Positions 1-8,742 of a stretch of DNA of 64,000 nucleotides are shown here, piece by piece. Below the pieces are notes generated by a model, which made no database searches, was not told the DNA's origin, and saw nothing but the letters and a program-made list of their open reading frames with translations. Each line of letters starts with the position of its first letter. Within the stretch, counting starts at the first letter, position 1. The translations under genes and the position numbers were made by a program. This DNA comes from Actinomycetes bacterium (GTDB lineage Bacteria > Actinomycetota > Actinomycetes > S36-B12), in assembly GCA_024639145.1 (NCBI GenBank), contig JAHEIZ010000002.1, forward strand, positions 62,001 to 126,000, in the 5' to 3' direction.

Positions 1-1542
1 TCCGTCGAGTACATGGTGAATGCGCACACTGCCGATGCCATGGTCTGTATCTCCAACTGCGACAAGATCACGCCCGGCATGCTGATGGCTGCGATGCGCC
101 TGAACATCCCGACCGTCTTCGTCTCCGGCGGTCCGATGGAGGCCGGCAAGGTACAGTGGCATGGATCTGAGCGTGCGGTTGACCTCGTCGATGCCATGGT
201 CGAAGCCGCTGACTCCAAGAATTCCGATGCTGACGTGGCGGCCATGGAGCGATCGGCGTGCCCGACCTGCGGTTCGTGCTCGGGCATGTTCACTGCGAAC
301 TCGATGAACTGCCTGACCGAGGCACTCGGTCTCTCACTTCCGGGTAACGGCTCTGTGCTCGCCACTCATGCCGATCGCCGCGAGTTGTTCCTGAACGCCG
401 GCCGGCTCATCGTCGAGATCGCGAAGAAGTACTACGAGAACGACGATGCCTCGGTTCTCCCGCGTTCGATCGCGTCCTTCGATGCCTTCGAGAATGCGGT
501 TGCTCTCGATATTGCCATGGGTGGCTCGACCAACACGGTGCTGCATCTCCTCGCTGCCGCGCAGGAGGCGAAGGTCGAGTTCACGATGGCCGATATCGAT
601 CGCCTGTCGCACCAGATCCCGCATCTGTGCAAGGTGGCTCCGTCGATCCAGACCGTGCACATGGAAGATGTTCATCGCGCCGGTGGCGTGATGCGCATCC
701 TCGGCGAGCTCGATCGCGCCGGAAAGCTGCACACGCAGTTGCCCACGGTTCATTCGCCTTCCATGGCCGAGGCGCTGAAGAACTGGGATATCGCCCAGAC
801 CTCGAACCAGAAGGTCATCGACTTCTACCGCGCGGCACCCGGCGGCATCCCCACCCAGGTGGCCTTCTCTCAGGATCGTCGCTACGACTCGGTCGATACC
901 GATGCGAGTGAGGGCGTGATTCGCGATCTCGAGCATGCCTTCTCGCAGGACGGCGGCCTGGCGGTGCTCTACGGCAACCTCGCGGAAGACGGCTGCATCG
1001 TGAAGACCGCAGGCGTGGCCACCGAGTTGCTGACCTTCAGCGGCCCGGCTCGCGTCTTCCAGTCTCAGGACGAAGCAGTCGAGGGGATTCTCAACGACCG
1101 AGTCAAGGAAGGCGACTGCGTCGTCATCCGCTACGAAGGACCGCGCGGTGGCCCCGGCATGCAGGAGATGCTCTACCCGACTTCCTACATCAAGGCCAAG
1201 GGCCTGGGCAAGGCCTGCGCTCTCGTCACCGACGGTCGCTTCTCCGGCGGCACCTCCGGGCTGTCGATCGGCCACGTCTCCCCGGAAGCCGCGTCGGGCG
1301 GCACCATCGCACTCGTGGAGGAGGGCGACACCATCGTCATCGATATCCCGGCGCGCTCCATCCGGGTCGACATCCCCGATGCCGTGCTGGCCCGTCGCCG
1401 GGCGGCCATGGAGGCCCTGGGCAAGCAGGCTTACACCCCGATCGGCCGCGATCGCCAGGTGTCCGATGCCCTCAAGGCCTATGCCGCCATGGTGACCTCG
1501 GCCGATACCGGTGCCGTGCGCGACGTCTCCCGCCTGGGCTAG
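1..1542 (+). CDS. ilvD: Dihydroxy-acid dehydratase (5'-truncated by window edge)
   Basis: Dehydrates 2,3-dihydroxy-isovalerate and 2,3-dihydroxy-3-methylvalerate to the 2-oxo acids that give valine, leucine and isoleucine. The reading frame is open from base 1, so the N-terminus (about 100 residues by family length) lies outside the window. Visible family marks are the cysteine in [10 protein letters not shown] (the Fe-S ligand motif) and the later [11 protein letters not shown] stretch, plus [15 protein letters not shown] near the C-terminus. It is the first gene of the branched-chain cluster and is followed by a strong hairpin before the ilvB promoter, so it is probably transcribed separately from ilvBN. 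The identification is firm; which cluster type ([2Fe-2S] or [4Fe-4S]) it carries cannot be decided from this fragment. Confidence 0.96.
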   Translation, partial: SVEYMVNAHTADAMVCISNCDKITPGMLMAAMRLNIPTVFVSGGPMEAGKVQWHGSERAVDLVDAMVEAADSKNSDADVAAMERSACPTCGSCSGMFTANSMNCLTEALGLSLPGNGSVLATHADRRELFLNAGRLIVEIAKKYYENDDASVLPRSIASFDAFENAVALDIAMGGSTNTVLHLLAAAQEAKVEFTMADIDRLSHQIPHLCKVAPSIQTVHMEDVHRAGGVMRILGELDRAGKLHTQLPTVHSPSMAEALKNWDIAQTSNQKVIDFYRAAPGGIPTQVAFSQDRRYDSVDTDASEGVIRDLEHAFSQDGGLAVLYGNLAEDGCIVKTAGVATELLTFSGPARVFQSQDEAVEGILNDRVKEGDCVVIRYEGPRGGPGMQEMLYPTSYIKAKGLGKACALVTDGRFSGGTSGLSIGHVSPEAASGGTIALVEEGDTIVIDIPARSIRVDIPDAVLARRRAAMEALGKQAYTPIGRDRQVSDALKAYAAMVTSADTGAVRDVSRLG

Positions 1543-1559
1543 CGCCCTCCATCCCCTGA

Positions 1560-1590
1560 ATTGGCCCTCGGCACCCTGCCGGGGGCCAAT
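1560..1590 (+). terminator. Hairpin terminator after ilvD, no U-tract
   Basis: A 14-bp stem (1560-1573 with 1577-1590, one G-T wobble) closes a 3-nt loop 17 bases after the ilvD stop. It is followed by GTCGTG and not by a T run, so it resembles the hairpin-only terminators proposed in actinobacteria. It insulates ilvD from the ilvB leader promoter just downstream. Confidence 0.6.
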
Positions 1591-1619
1591 GTCGTGTCCT
1601 GGCTCACGCCAATTAGGGG

Positions 1620-1648
1620 GTGACAGGAGTGATCGGGCTGGGTAAGGT
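1620..1648 (+). promoter_or_regulatory. Promoter of the ilvB leader
   Basis: GTGACA at 1620-1625 and TAAGGT at 1643-1648 are separated by exactly 17 bp, a good housekeeping-sigma promoter. The -10 box ends 7 nt before the GTG of the leader peptide, so transcription should start at or within a base or two of that codon, giving a leaderless leader-peptide mRNA. Confidence 0.65.
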
Positions 1649-1655
1649 TTGTCTC

Positions 1656-1694
1656 GTGGCAAAGCTTGTAGTAGTTACCGAGCGCGTGGGCTGA
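1656..1694 (+). CDS. ilvB leader peptide MAKLVVVTERVG (attenuator peptide)
   Basis: A 12-codon frame starting GTG and ending TGA encodes MAKLVVVTERVG. Four successive branched-chain codons (CTT GTA GTA GTT) followed by Thr match the LVVVT core of the ilvB leader peptide known in Corynebacterium glutamicum. It has no Shine-Dalgarno sequence but sits 7 nt after a -10 box, as expected for a leaderless peptide. Ribosome stalling at these codons when charged tRNA-Val or tRNA-Leu is scarce would change folding of the hairpins just downstream. Too short for ordinary gene finders. Confidence 0.8.
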   Translation: MAKLVVVTERVG

Positions 1695-1748
1695 TACGCA
1701 TACACCCCACGCGCGCCCTCCGTTACCCAGCCGGGTCGGGGGGTTTTT
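1682..1748 (+). promoter_or_regulatory. ilvB attenuator: hairpin plus intrinsic terminator
   Basis: The first hairpin pairs GCGCGTGGG (1682-1690, inside the end of the leader peptide) with CCCACGCGC (1706-1714); the leader stop codon lies in its loop. The terminator pairs 1716-1722 with 1737-1743, continues as ACCC/GGGT (1725-1728 with 1733-1736) after a two-base bulge, and is followed by five T (1744-1748). It lies 31 bases before the ilvB start. By analogy with Corynebacterium ilvBNC this is transcription attenuation. I did not find an unambiguous antiterminator pairing by eye. Confidence 0.75.
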
Positions 1749-1779
1749 CATTGAGTAGGCACGGCAGAAGAAGGAACTG

Positions 1780-3522
1780 ATGAGCGAGCAGATCACCGGG
1801 GCGCAGAGCCTGGTGCACTCCCTGGAGTCGGCAGGGGTGACCGACATCTTCGGCATTCCGGGCGGGGCAATCCTGCCCCTCTACGACCCCCTCATGGATT
1901 CGAGCCAGATTCGGCACATCCTCGTACGCCATGAGCAAGGTGCGGGGCATGCGGCCGAGGGCTATGCGTACACCAGCGGCAAGGTCGGCGTCTGCATGGC
2001 GACCTCGGGCCCAGGAGCCACCAACCTGGTAACCCCGATCGCCGACGCCAACATGGATTCGGTCCCGCTCGTGGCCATCACCGGTCAGGTCTCGTCCTCC
2101 TTCATCGGCACTGACGCATTCCAGGAGGCCGATATTCGCGGCATCACGATGCCGATTACCAAGCACAGCTTCCTTGTCACCAACCCCGACGAGATACCGC
2201 GCGCCATCGCCGAGGCCTTCCACCTGGCCTCGACCGGCCGCCCTGGCCCCGTGCTGGTCGACGTCTCCAAGGATGCCCTGCAGGCCATGACCACCTTCGA
2301 GTGGCCGACCAGCATCGACCTCCCGGGCTACCACCCGGTCACTCGACCGCATGCCAAGCAGGTGCGCGAGGCCGCACGAATGATCGTCGATGCCAAGGCA
2401 CCAGTGCTCTACGTCGGCGGCGGCGTGATCCGCGCCGGTGCCTCAGACTCGTTGCGCAAGCTCGCGGAGATCGCGGGTATTCCGGTGGTCACGACCTTGA
2501 TGGCACGCGGCGCCTTCCCTGATACGCACCCGCAGCACATGGGTATGCCCGGTATGCATGGTTCGGTCTCAGCAGTTGGTGCGCTGCAGAAGTCCGACCT
2601 GCTCATCACCTTGGGTGCGCGCTTCGATGACCGCGTCACGGGCAAGCTCTCGACCTTCGCGCCGAATGCGGCCGTCATTCATGCCGATATCGACCCCGCC
2701 GAGATCGGCAAGAACCGTCACGCCGACGTGCCGATCGTGGGCGATCTCTCCGAGATCATCCCCGAGCTCATCGTTGCACTCGAGGCAGAGTTCGAGGCGG
2801 GCCGTCGCGGTGACTACGGCGCCTGGTGGCAGCAGCTCACCCGCCTGAAGGAGACCTACCCACTCGGCTACGACCAGCCGTCCGACGGCTCCCTCTCACC
2901 GCAGTACGTCATCACTCGTCTCGGCGAGATCTCCGGCTCCGACTCGATCTTTGCCGCCGGCGTGGGCCAACACCAGATGTGGGCGGCGCAGTTCATCAAC
3001 TACGAGAAGCCCAATACCTGGATCAATTCCGGTGGCCTCGGCACGATGGGCTTCGCGGTTCCTGCGGCCATGGGTGCGAAGGTCGGGGCCCCCGACAAGA
3101 CTGTCTGGGCTGTTGATGGCGACGGCTGCTTCCAGATGACCAATCAGGAGCTCGTCACCTGCACAATCAACGAGATTCCCATCAAGGTCGCGCTGATGAA
3201 TAACTCGAGCCTGGGCATGGTGCGCCAGTGGCAGACCCTGTTTTATAACTCGCGTTACTCCAACACTGACCTGCACTCGTACCGCATTCCCGACTTCGTG
3301 AAACTGGCCGATGCCTACGGCTGCCACGGCCTGCGCTGCGAGTCACCCGATCAGGTTGACGCCACCATCGAGAAGGCGCTCAGCCTCAACGATGCACCGG
3401 TGGTCATCGACTTCATCGTTCACCGTGATGCGATGGTGTGGCCGATGGTCGCAGCCGGCGCGAGCAACGACGACATCCAGATTGCGCGCGACTTGGCGCC
3501 CGAGTGGGGAAGTGACGACTGA
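1780..3522 (+). CDS. ilvB: Acetolactate synthase, large (catalytic) subunit
   Basis: Catalyses condensation of pyruvate with pyruvate or 2-oxobutyrate, the first common step of valine, leucine and isoleucine synthesis. The 580-residue protein has the three-domain ThDP-enzyme layout: N-terminal Pyr domain with the [14 protein letters not shown] motif whose Glu activates ThDP, a middle FAD-binding domain, and the C-terminal metal/ThDP motif [12 protein letters not shown] near residue 450. Start ATG is preceded by AAGGA. It lies under the LVVV attenuator and its stop overlaps the ilvN start (TGATG), so the two subunits are translationally coupled. Confidence 0.97.
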   Translation: MSEQITGAQSLVHSLESAGVTDIFGIPGGAILPLYDPLMDSSQIRHILVRHEQGAGHAAEGYAYTSGKVGVCMATSGPGATNLVTPIADANMDSVPLVAITGQVSSSFIGTDAFQEADIRGITMPITKHSFLVTNPDEIPRAIAEAFHLASTGRPGPVLVDVSKDALQAMTTFEWPTSIDLPGYHPVTRPHAKQVREAARMIVDAKAPVLYVGGGVIRAGASDSLRKLAEIAGIPVVTTLMARGAFPDTHPQHMGMPGMHGSVSAVGALQKSDLLITLGARFDDRVTGKLSTFAPNAAVIHADIDPAEIGKNRHADVPIVGDLSEIIPELIVALEAEFEAGRRGDYGAWWQQLTRLKETYPLGYDQPSDGSLSPQYVITRLGEISGSDSIFAAGVGQHQMWAAQFINYEKPNTWINSGGLGTMGFAVPAAMGAKVGAPDKTVWAVDGDGCFQMTNQELVTCTINEIPIKVALMNNSSLGMVRQWQTLFYNSRYSNTDLHSYRIPDFVKLADAYGCHGLRCESPDQVDATIEKALSLNDAPVVIDFIVHRDAMVWPMVAAGASNDDIQIARDLAPEWGSDD

Positions 3523-4046
3523 TGTCCAGGCACACACTGTCAGTTTTGGTCGAGAACAAGCCGGGCGTGCTCGCGCGAGTGGCCTCGCTGTTCTCGCGCC
3601 GCGGATTCAACATCGAGTCCCTGGCTGTCGGCCCGACCGAGATCGCGGATATCTCGCGCATGACCATCGTGGTCAATGTCGAGGATTCCCCCCTCGAGCA
3701 GGTCACCAAGCAGCTCAACAAGCTCATCAACGTTCTCAAGATCGTCGAACTTGATCCGGAGTCCTCGGTGCAGCGCGAGATCATGCTGGTGAAGGTGCGC
3801 TCCGACAATGAGTCGCGCTCGAGCATCCTGGAGACCGTCCAGATGTTCCGCGCCAAGGTGGTCGACGTCGCACCCGATGCCCTGACCATCGAGGCCACCG
3901 GAAATCACGACAAGCTCATCGCACTGCTCAAGGTCCTCGAGCCCTTCGGGGTCAAGGAGCTCGTGCAATCCGGTCTCGTCGCGGTCGGCCGAGGAGCCCG
4001 GTCCATCACCGACCGTTCCGTGCGCCCGGCCGAGAAGGGGGCCTGA
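3522..4046 (+). CDS. ilvN: Acetolactate synthase, small (regulatory) subunit
   Basis: Regulatory partner of IlvB. The 174-residue length and the N-terminal ACT domain, beginning HTLSVLVENKPGVLARVASL, are typical; in the family this domain binds valine and gives feedback inhibition. A C-terminal domain follows from about residue 85. The start overlaps the ilvB stop by one base (TGATG). A short GC-rich hairpin follows before ilvC, which has its own strong ribosome binding site. Confidence 0.96.
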   Translation: MSRHTLSVLVENKPGVLARVASLFSRRGFNIESLAVGPTEIADISRMTIVVNVEDSPLEQVTKQLNKLINVLKIVELDPESSVQREIMLVKVRSDNESRSSILETVQMFRAKVVDVAPDALTIEATGNHDKLIALLKVLEPFGVKELVQSGLVAVGRGARSITDRSVRPAEKGA

Positions 4047-4074
4047 GCCCTCGGGCCAGGAGCCTGCCGATTCA

Positions 4075-4091
4075 CCCGCCCTCGGGGCGGG
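4075..4091 (+). other. Small GC hairpin between ilvN and ilvC
   Basis: CCCGCCC (4075-4081) pairs with GGGCGGG (4085-4091) around a TCG loop, with no T run after it. It could be a partial terminator or an RNA-processing stem that sets ilvBN against ilvC levels; the sequence alone does not decide. Confidence 0.4.
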
Positions 4092-4111
4092 CCGATACCC
4101 TCAACCCTTAG

Positions 4112-5173
<1,062 letters not shown>

Positions 5174-5180
5174 TACTCAC

Positions 5181-5213
5181 CGAAAGGCCCGCCGTGATCC
5201 GGCGGGCCTTTCG
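5181..5213 (+). terminator. Terminator after ilvC
   Basis: A perfect 14-bp stem (5181-5194 with 5200-5213) around a TGATC loop begins 8 bases after the ilvC stop. The 3' arm contains TTT. Because the stem begins CGAAAGG it may also work in the opposite direction. Confidence 0.85.
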
Positions 5214-5296
5214 CATGCTCGGGGTACCACCGCAGCGGGGGAGGTGACCTCGTTCACAGCCCCGCCTGCGCGGTGAGCGGCCCTCACAGCCCCCGA

Positions 5297-5302
5297 TAGG
5301 AT
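5297..5302 (+). promoter_or_regulatory. -10 box TAGGAT of leaderless serA
   Basis: TAGGAT lies 6 nt before the serA GTG, and no Shine-Dalgarno sequence precedes that codon. No good -35 box is visible. This fits leaderless transcription as seen for several other genes in the window. Confidence 0.5.
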
Positions 5303-5308
5303 CCTGGG

Positions 5309-6895
5309 GTGACCAAGCCCCGCGTACTCATTGCCGAAGAGCTCTCTCCCGCCACCGTCGAGGCCCTGGGCCCCGACTTCGAGATCGTGAACTGCGATGG
5401 CGCCAACCGCGCCGAGCTGCTTCCTGCGATCGCCGATGTCGACGCCATCCTCGTGCGCTCGGCGACCCAGGTCGATGCCGAGGCCATAGCCGCGGCCAAG
5501 AACCTGAAGGTCATCGCCCGCGCCGGTGTCGGTCTCGACAACGTCGATGTCAAGGCAGCCACCCAGGCCGGCGTCATGGTCGTCAATGCGCCGACTTCCA
5601 ACATCGTCTCCGCTGCCGAGCTGGCGGTAGCACTCCTCCTCGCCTCCGCGCGCAACGTAGTGCCCGCTGCCGCAGCGCTCGCCAATGGCGAGTGGAAGCG
5701 CTCGAAGTACACCGGCGTCGAGGTCGCTGACAAGGTCGTGGGTGTCGTGGGCCTCGGTCGCATCGGCGTGCTCGTCGCGCAGCGCCTCTCGGCATTCGGC
5801 GTCAAGCTCATCGCGTACGACCCCTACGTGCAGCCGGCCCGCGCCGCGCAGCTGGGCGTGCGCATGGTCAGCCTCGATGACCTCCTCGCCGAGGCCGACT
5901 TCATCACCGTGCACCTTCCCAAGACCCCCGAGACAGTGGGCCTGATCGGTGACGAGGCACTGCACAAGGTCAAGCCGACCGTGCACATCATCAACGCAGC
6001 GCGCGGTGGCATCGTTGACGAAGCCGCTCTGTACCAGGCACTCGTTGAGGGCCGCGTGGCCGGCGCCGGCCTTGACGTGTTCAACAAGGAGCCCTGCACC
6101 GACTCTCCGTTGTTCACCCTCGAGCAGGTCGTTGCCACCCCGCATCTGGGTGCCTCAACCGATGAGGCCCAGGAGAAGGCCGGTATCGCCGTGGCTCGCT
6201 CGGTGCGCCTCGCCCTCGCGGGTGAGCTCGTGCCCGATGCCGTCAATGTGCAGGGTGGCCAGCTTGCCCAGATCATCAAGCCGCTGTTGCCGCTGACTGA
6301 GCAGCTCGGTTCCATCGCCTGCGGCCTGGCCACCGACGCCGTCGTGCGTGTCGATGTGCAGGTGCTCGGTGAGGCAGCAGCCGAGGATGTCCGAGTGCTC
6401 GAGCTCTCGGCTCTCAAGGGTGTCTTTCAGGTGCTCGTCAATGACCCGGTCTCGTTCGTCAATGCTCCGGTGCTCGCGCAGCAGCGCGGTGTCGAGGTCG
6501 CACTGACCTCTGACACGGTCAGCCCCGATCACCGTTCGCTGGTGCGCGTCACGCTGACCCTGACCAACGGCAAGTCGGTCAGCGTTGCCGGCACTGTCGC
6601 GGGCCCGCGCAACATCGCCAAGCTGGTCGAGGTCGACGGTCATGATGTCGACGTCCAGGTCAGTGATCACCTGATCTTCCTGAACTACAGCGATCGCCCC
6701 GGCGTGGTCGGCACCATCGGCCAGAAGCTCGGCGAGGCCGGCATCAACATCGGCGGCATGCAGGTCAGCCCCGACAACGCCGGCTCGGCTCTCGTCGTGC
6801 TGACTGTCGACTCCGCGGTCGACAAGGCCACCCTCGAGGGCATCTCGACCGCCATTGGCGCGAACTGGGCGGAGTCGGTCGACCTCGTCGGCTAG
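5309..6895 (+). CDS. serA: D-3-phosphoglycerate dehydrogenase
   Basis: First committed step of serine synthesis: oxidises 3-phosphoglycerate to 3-phosphohydroxypyruvate with NAD+. The 528-residue length is the long actinobacterial/mycobacterial type: substrate and NAD domains (ARAGVGLDNVD, then GLGRIG near residue 150 and the catalytic-region HLPKTPETVGLIG), an intervening (ASB) domain at about 320-450 and a C-terminal ACT domain (LNYSDRPGVVGTIGQKLGEAG) that in the family binds serine. It stands alone between two terminators. Its placement next to ilv genes is common in actinobacteria. Confidence 0.96.
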   Translation: MTKPRVLIAEELSPATVEALGPDFEIVNCDGANRAELLPAIADVDAILVRSATQVDAEAIAAAKNLKVIARAGVGLDNVDVKAATQAGVMVVNAPTSNIVSAAELAVALLLASARNVVPAAAALANGEWKRSKYTGVEVADKVVGVVGLGRIGVLVAQRLSAFGVKLIAYDPYVQPARAAQLGVRMVSLDDLLAEADFITVHLPKTPETVGLIGDEALHKVKPTVHIINAARGGIVDEAALYQALVEGRVAGAGLDVFNKEPCTDSPLFTLEQVVATPHLGASTDEAQEKAGIAVARSVRLALAGELVPDAVNVQGGQLAQIIKPLLPLTEQLGSIACGLATDAVVRVDVQVLGEAAAEDVRVLELSALKGVFQVLVNDPVSFVNAPVLAQQRGVEVALTSDTVSPDHRSLVRVTLTLTNGKSVSVAGTVAGPRNIAKLVEVDGHDVDVQVSDHLIFLNYSDRPGVVGTIGQKLGEAGINIGGMQVSPDNAGSALVVLTVDSAVDKATLEGISTAIGANWAESVDLVG

Positions 6896-6911
6896 CAGAA
6901 CCTCACGCAGG

Positions 6912-6938
6912 AGCCCCGGTCATCGATCGGGGCTTTTG
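6912..6938 (+). terminator. Terminator after serA
   Basis: AGCCCCG (6912-6918) pairs with CGGGGCT (6928-6934), followed by TTT G. It is 16 bases past the serA stop. Confidence 0.8.
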
Positions 6939-6996
6939 CATGTCGGACGTTGTTCGCCCATAGGGGAGTGGGGCGCTCAGGACGGTTCGTGGGGGT

Positions 6997-7002
6997 TAAG
7001 GT
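6997..7002 (+). promoter_or_regulatory. -10 box TAAGGT before the ABC exporter genes
   Basis: TAAGGT ends 6 nt before the GTG at 7009. AAAGG at 7005-7009 is too close to act as a ribosome binding site, so this start is probably leaderless. Confidence 0.5.
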
Positions 7003-7008
7003 CGAAAG

Positions 7009-8742
7009 GTGAATGCGCTGCTGAGTCGATATCTTCGGCCGCACCGTCTCGTCCTTCTCCTGATCGCTTTCCTGCTGCTCATTCAAGTCGTAACAAATCT
7101 CTATCTCCCGAACCTGAATGCCGACATCATCAATCAGGGCGTGATCACCGGAGATATCGGCTACATCCTCCGCGCAGGCGGGGTCATGCTGCTCGTCTCG
7201 CTCATCCTGGGAATCTCCTCAGTGATCGCGGTCTATTTCAGTGCGCGAACCGCGATGCGACTCGGCCGCGATATTCGCGGAGACGTGTTCAGGCGCGTGG
7301 AGTCCCTTTCGCTGAGCCAAGTCAATGCGCTCGGCGTGCCCTCGCTTATTACGCGAAATACCAATGACGTGCAGCAGATCCAGATGCTCGTGATGACCGG
7401 TCTCACCATGATGGTGCTCGCACCGATCACGGCAGTGGGCGCGGTGATCATGGCCATTCGCGAGAACGCCCAGCTCTCGCTACTGCTGATCGTGATCATC
7501 CCACTCATGCTCGGCGTCATCTCCATCATGATCTTCAAGGCGATCCCGCTCTTCAAGGTGATGCAGGTCAAGATCGATCGAGTCAATCAGGTACTCAGGG
7601 AGAACCTGACCGGCATTCGCGTGGTGCGGGCATTCAATCGAACCCCGCTGGAGGAACTCCGGTTCGCCGAGGCGAATGCGAATCTCACTGACACGACCCT
7701 GAAGGTCACCCGCATCTTCGCGATGGTGCTTCCGATGCTGCTGCTCGTGATGAACCTGTCATCGGTGGCGGTGCTGTGGTTCGGCGGTCACCTCGTGGCT
7801 GATGGCTCGATGCCGATCGGCAACCTGACTGCCTTCCTCGCCTACATCATGCAAATTCTGTTCTCGGTGATGATGGCCGTGATGACCTTGATGATGGTGC
7901 CGAGAGCGGCTGCGTCGGCAGATCGCATCAACGAAGTGCTGAACACGGTTCCTGACATCGTTGATGCCGCGCATCAGCAGCGACCCGACGGTGAGCGGCT
8001 CGGTCACGTCGAATTCATCGACGTGGGCTTTCGATACCCGGGTGCTGAGGAGCCGATCCTTCGCGGGATCAATATCGAAATCCCTTCCGGCACTACGACC
8101 GCCATCATCGGTGGAACGGGTTCGGGCAAGACCACTGTGGTGAACCTGCTCCCGCGTCTCCTCGACGTCACTGAGGGTTCGGTTCGAATCGGTGGCATCG
8201 ACGTCCGTGACACCCCGCAGGAAGAATTGTGGGCCGCCTTCGGGCTCGTGCCTCAGAAGGCCTTCCTCTTCACGGGCACGGTCGCGAGCAATCTGCGCTT
8301 CGGTCTGCCTGAGGCAACCGACGATCAGATCTGGGAGGCATTGGAGATCGCCCAGGCCGCTGAATTCGTGCGAACGCTTCCGGAGGGTCTCGACTCGGTC
8401 GTTGAGCAGGGCGGTGCCAACTTCTCCGGTGGGCAGCGTCAGCGACTGGCCATCGCGCGAGCCCTCGTGCGACGCCCCGCCATCTACGTCTTCGATGACA
8501 GCTTCTCCGCTCTCGATTACGCCACGGATGCCCGGCTTCGCCGAGCGTTGCGCGACTGCGTTGAAGGGGCGACCGTGATCATCGTGGCGCAGCGCGTCGC
8601 CTCGATTACGACGGCCGATCAGATCCTGGTGATGGATGAAGGCGTGATCGTGGGTCGAGGTACCCACGACGAACTCCTGCTCTCCTGCGAGACCTATCGG
8701 GAGATCGTGGATTCCCAGGCCGAAGTGGGGGCTGTCTCATGA
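7009..8742 (+). CDS. ABC exporter half-transporter, degenerate-NBD subunit
   Basis: A 577-residue fused membrane/ATPase protein of the type-IV exporter family: six hydrophobic segments in residues 1-310, then an ATP-binding domain with Walker A GGTGSGKTT near residue 366, Q-loop VPQKAF, signature FSGGQRQR and Walker B ending VFDDSFSALD. The usual catalytic Glu after Walker B is Asp here, and the switch region reads VAQRVAS instead of having the usual His. This pattern is known for the weak site of heterodimeric exporters such as TM287/288 and BmrCD. The stop overlaps the next start (ATGA), so the partner is the following gene. The substrate is unknown. Confidence 0.9.
   Translation: MNALLSRYLRPHRLVLLLIAFLLLIQVVTNLYLPNLNADIINQGVITGDIGYILRAGGVMLLVSLILGISSVIAVYFSARTAMRLGRDIRGDVFRRVESLSLSQVNALGVPSLITRNTNDVQQIQMLVMTGLTMMVLAPITAVGAVIMAIRENAQLSLLLIVIIPLMLGVISIMIFKAIPLFKVMQVKIDRVNQVLRENLTGIRVVRAFNRTPLEELRFAEANANLTDTTLKVTRIFAMVLPMLLLVMNLSSVAVLWFGGHLVADGSMPIGNLTAFLAYIMQILFSVMMAVMTLMMVPRAAASADRINEVLNTVPDIVDAAHQQRPDGERLGHVEFIDVGFRYPGAEEPILRGINIEIPSGTTTAIIGGTGSGKTTVVNLLPRLLDVTEGSVRIGGIDVRDTPQEELWAAFGLVPQKAFLFTGTVASNLRFGLPEATDDQIWEALEIAQAAEFVRTLPEGLDSVVEQGGANFSGGQRQRLAIARALVRRPAIYVFDDSFSALDYATDARLRRALRDCVEGATVIIVAQRVASITTADQILVMDEGVIVGRGTHDELLLSCETYREIVDSQAEVGAVS

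Noticed and set aside
334-1662. Long reverse-strand open frame (442 codons) antisense to ilvD
   Set aside because: It is a by-product of strong G/C third-position bias: its amino acid composition (His, Arg, Gly, Asp rich) has no recognisable domain, and ilvD is certain on the other strand.
4075-4091. Separate ilvC attenuator
   Set aside because: The hairpin has no T run and there is no short leader frame with branched-chain codons before ilvC.
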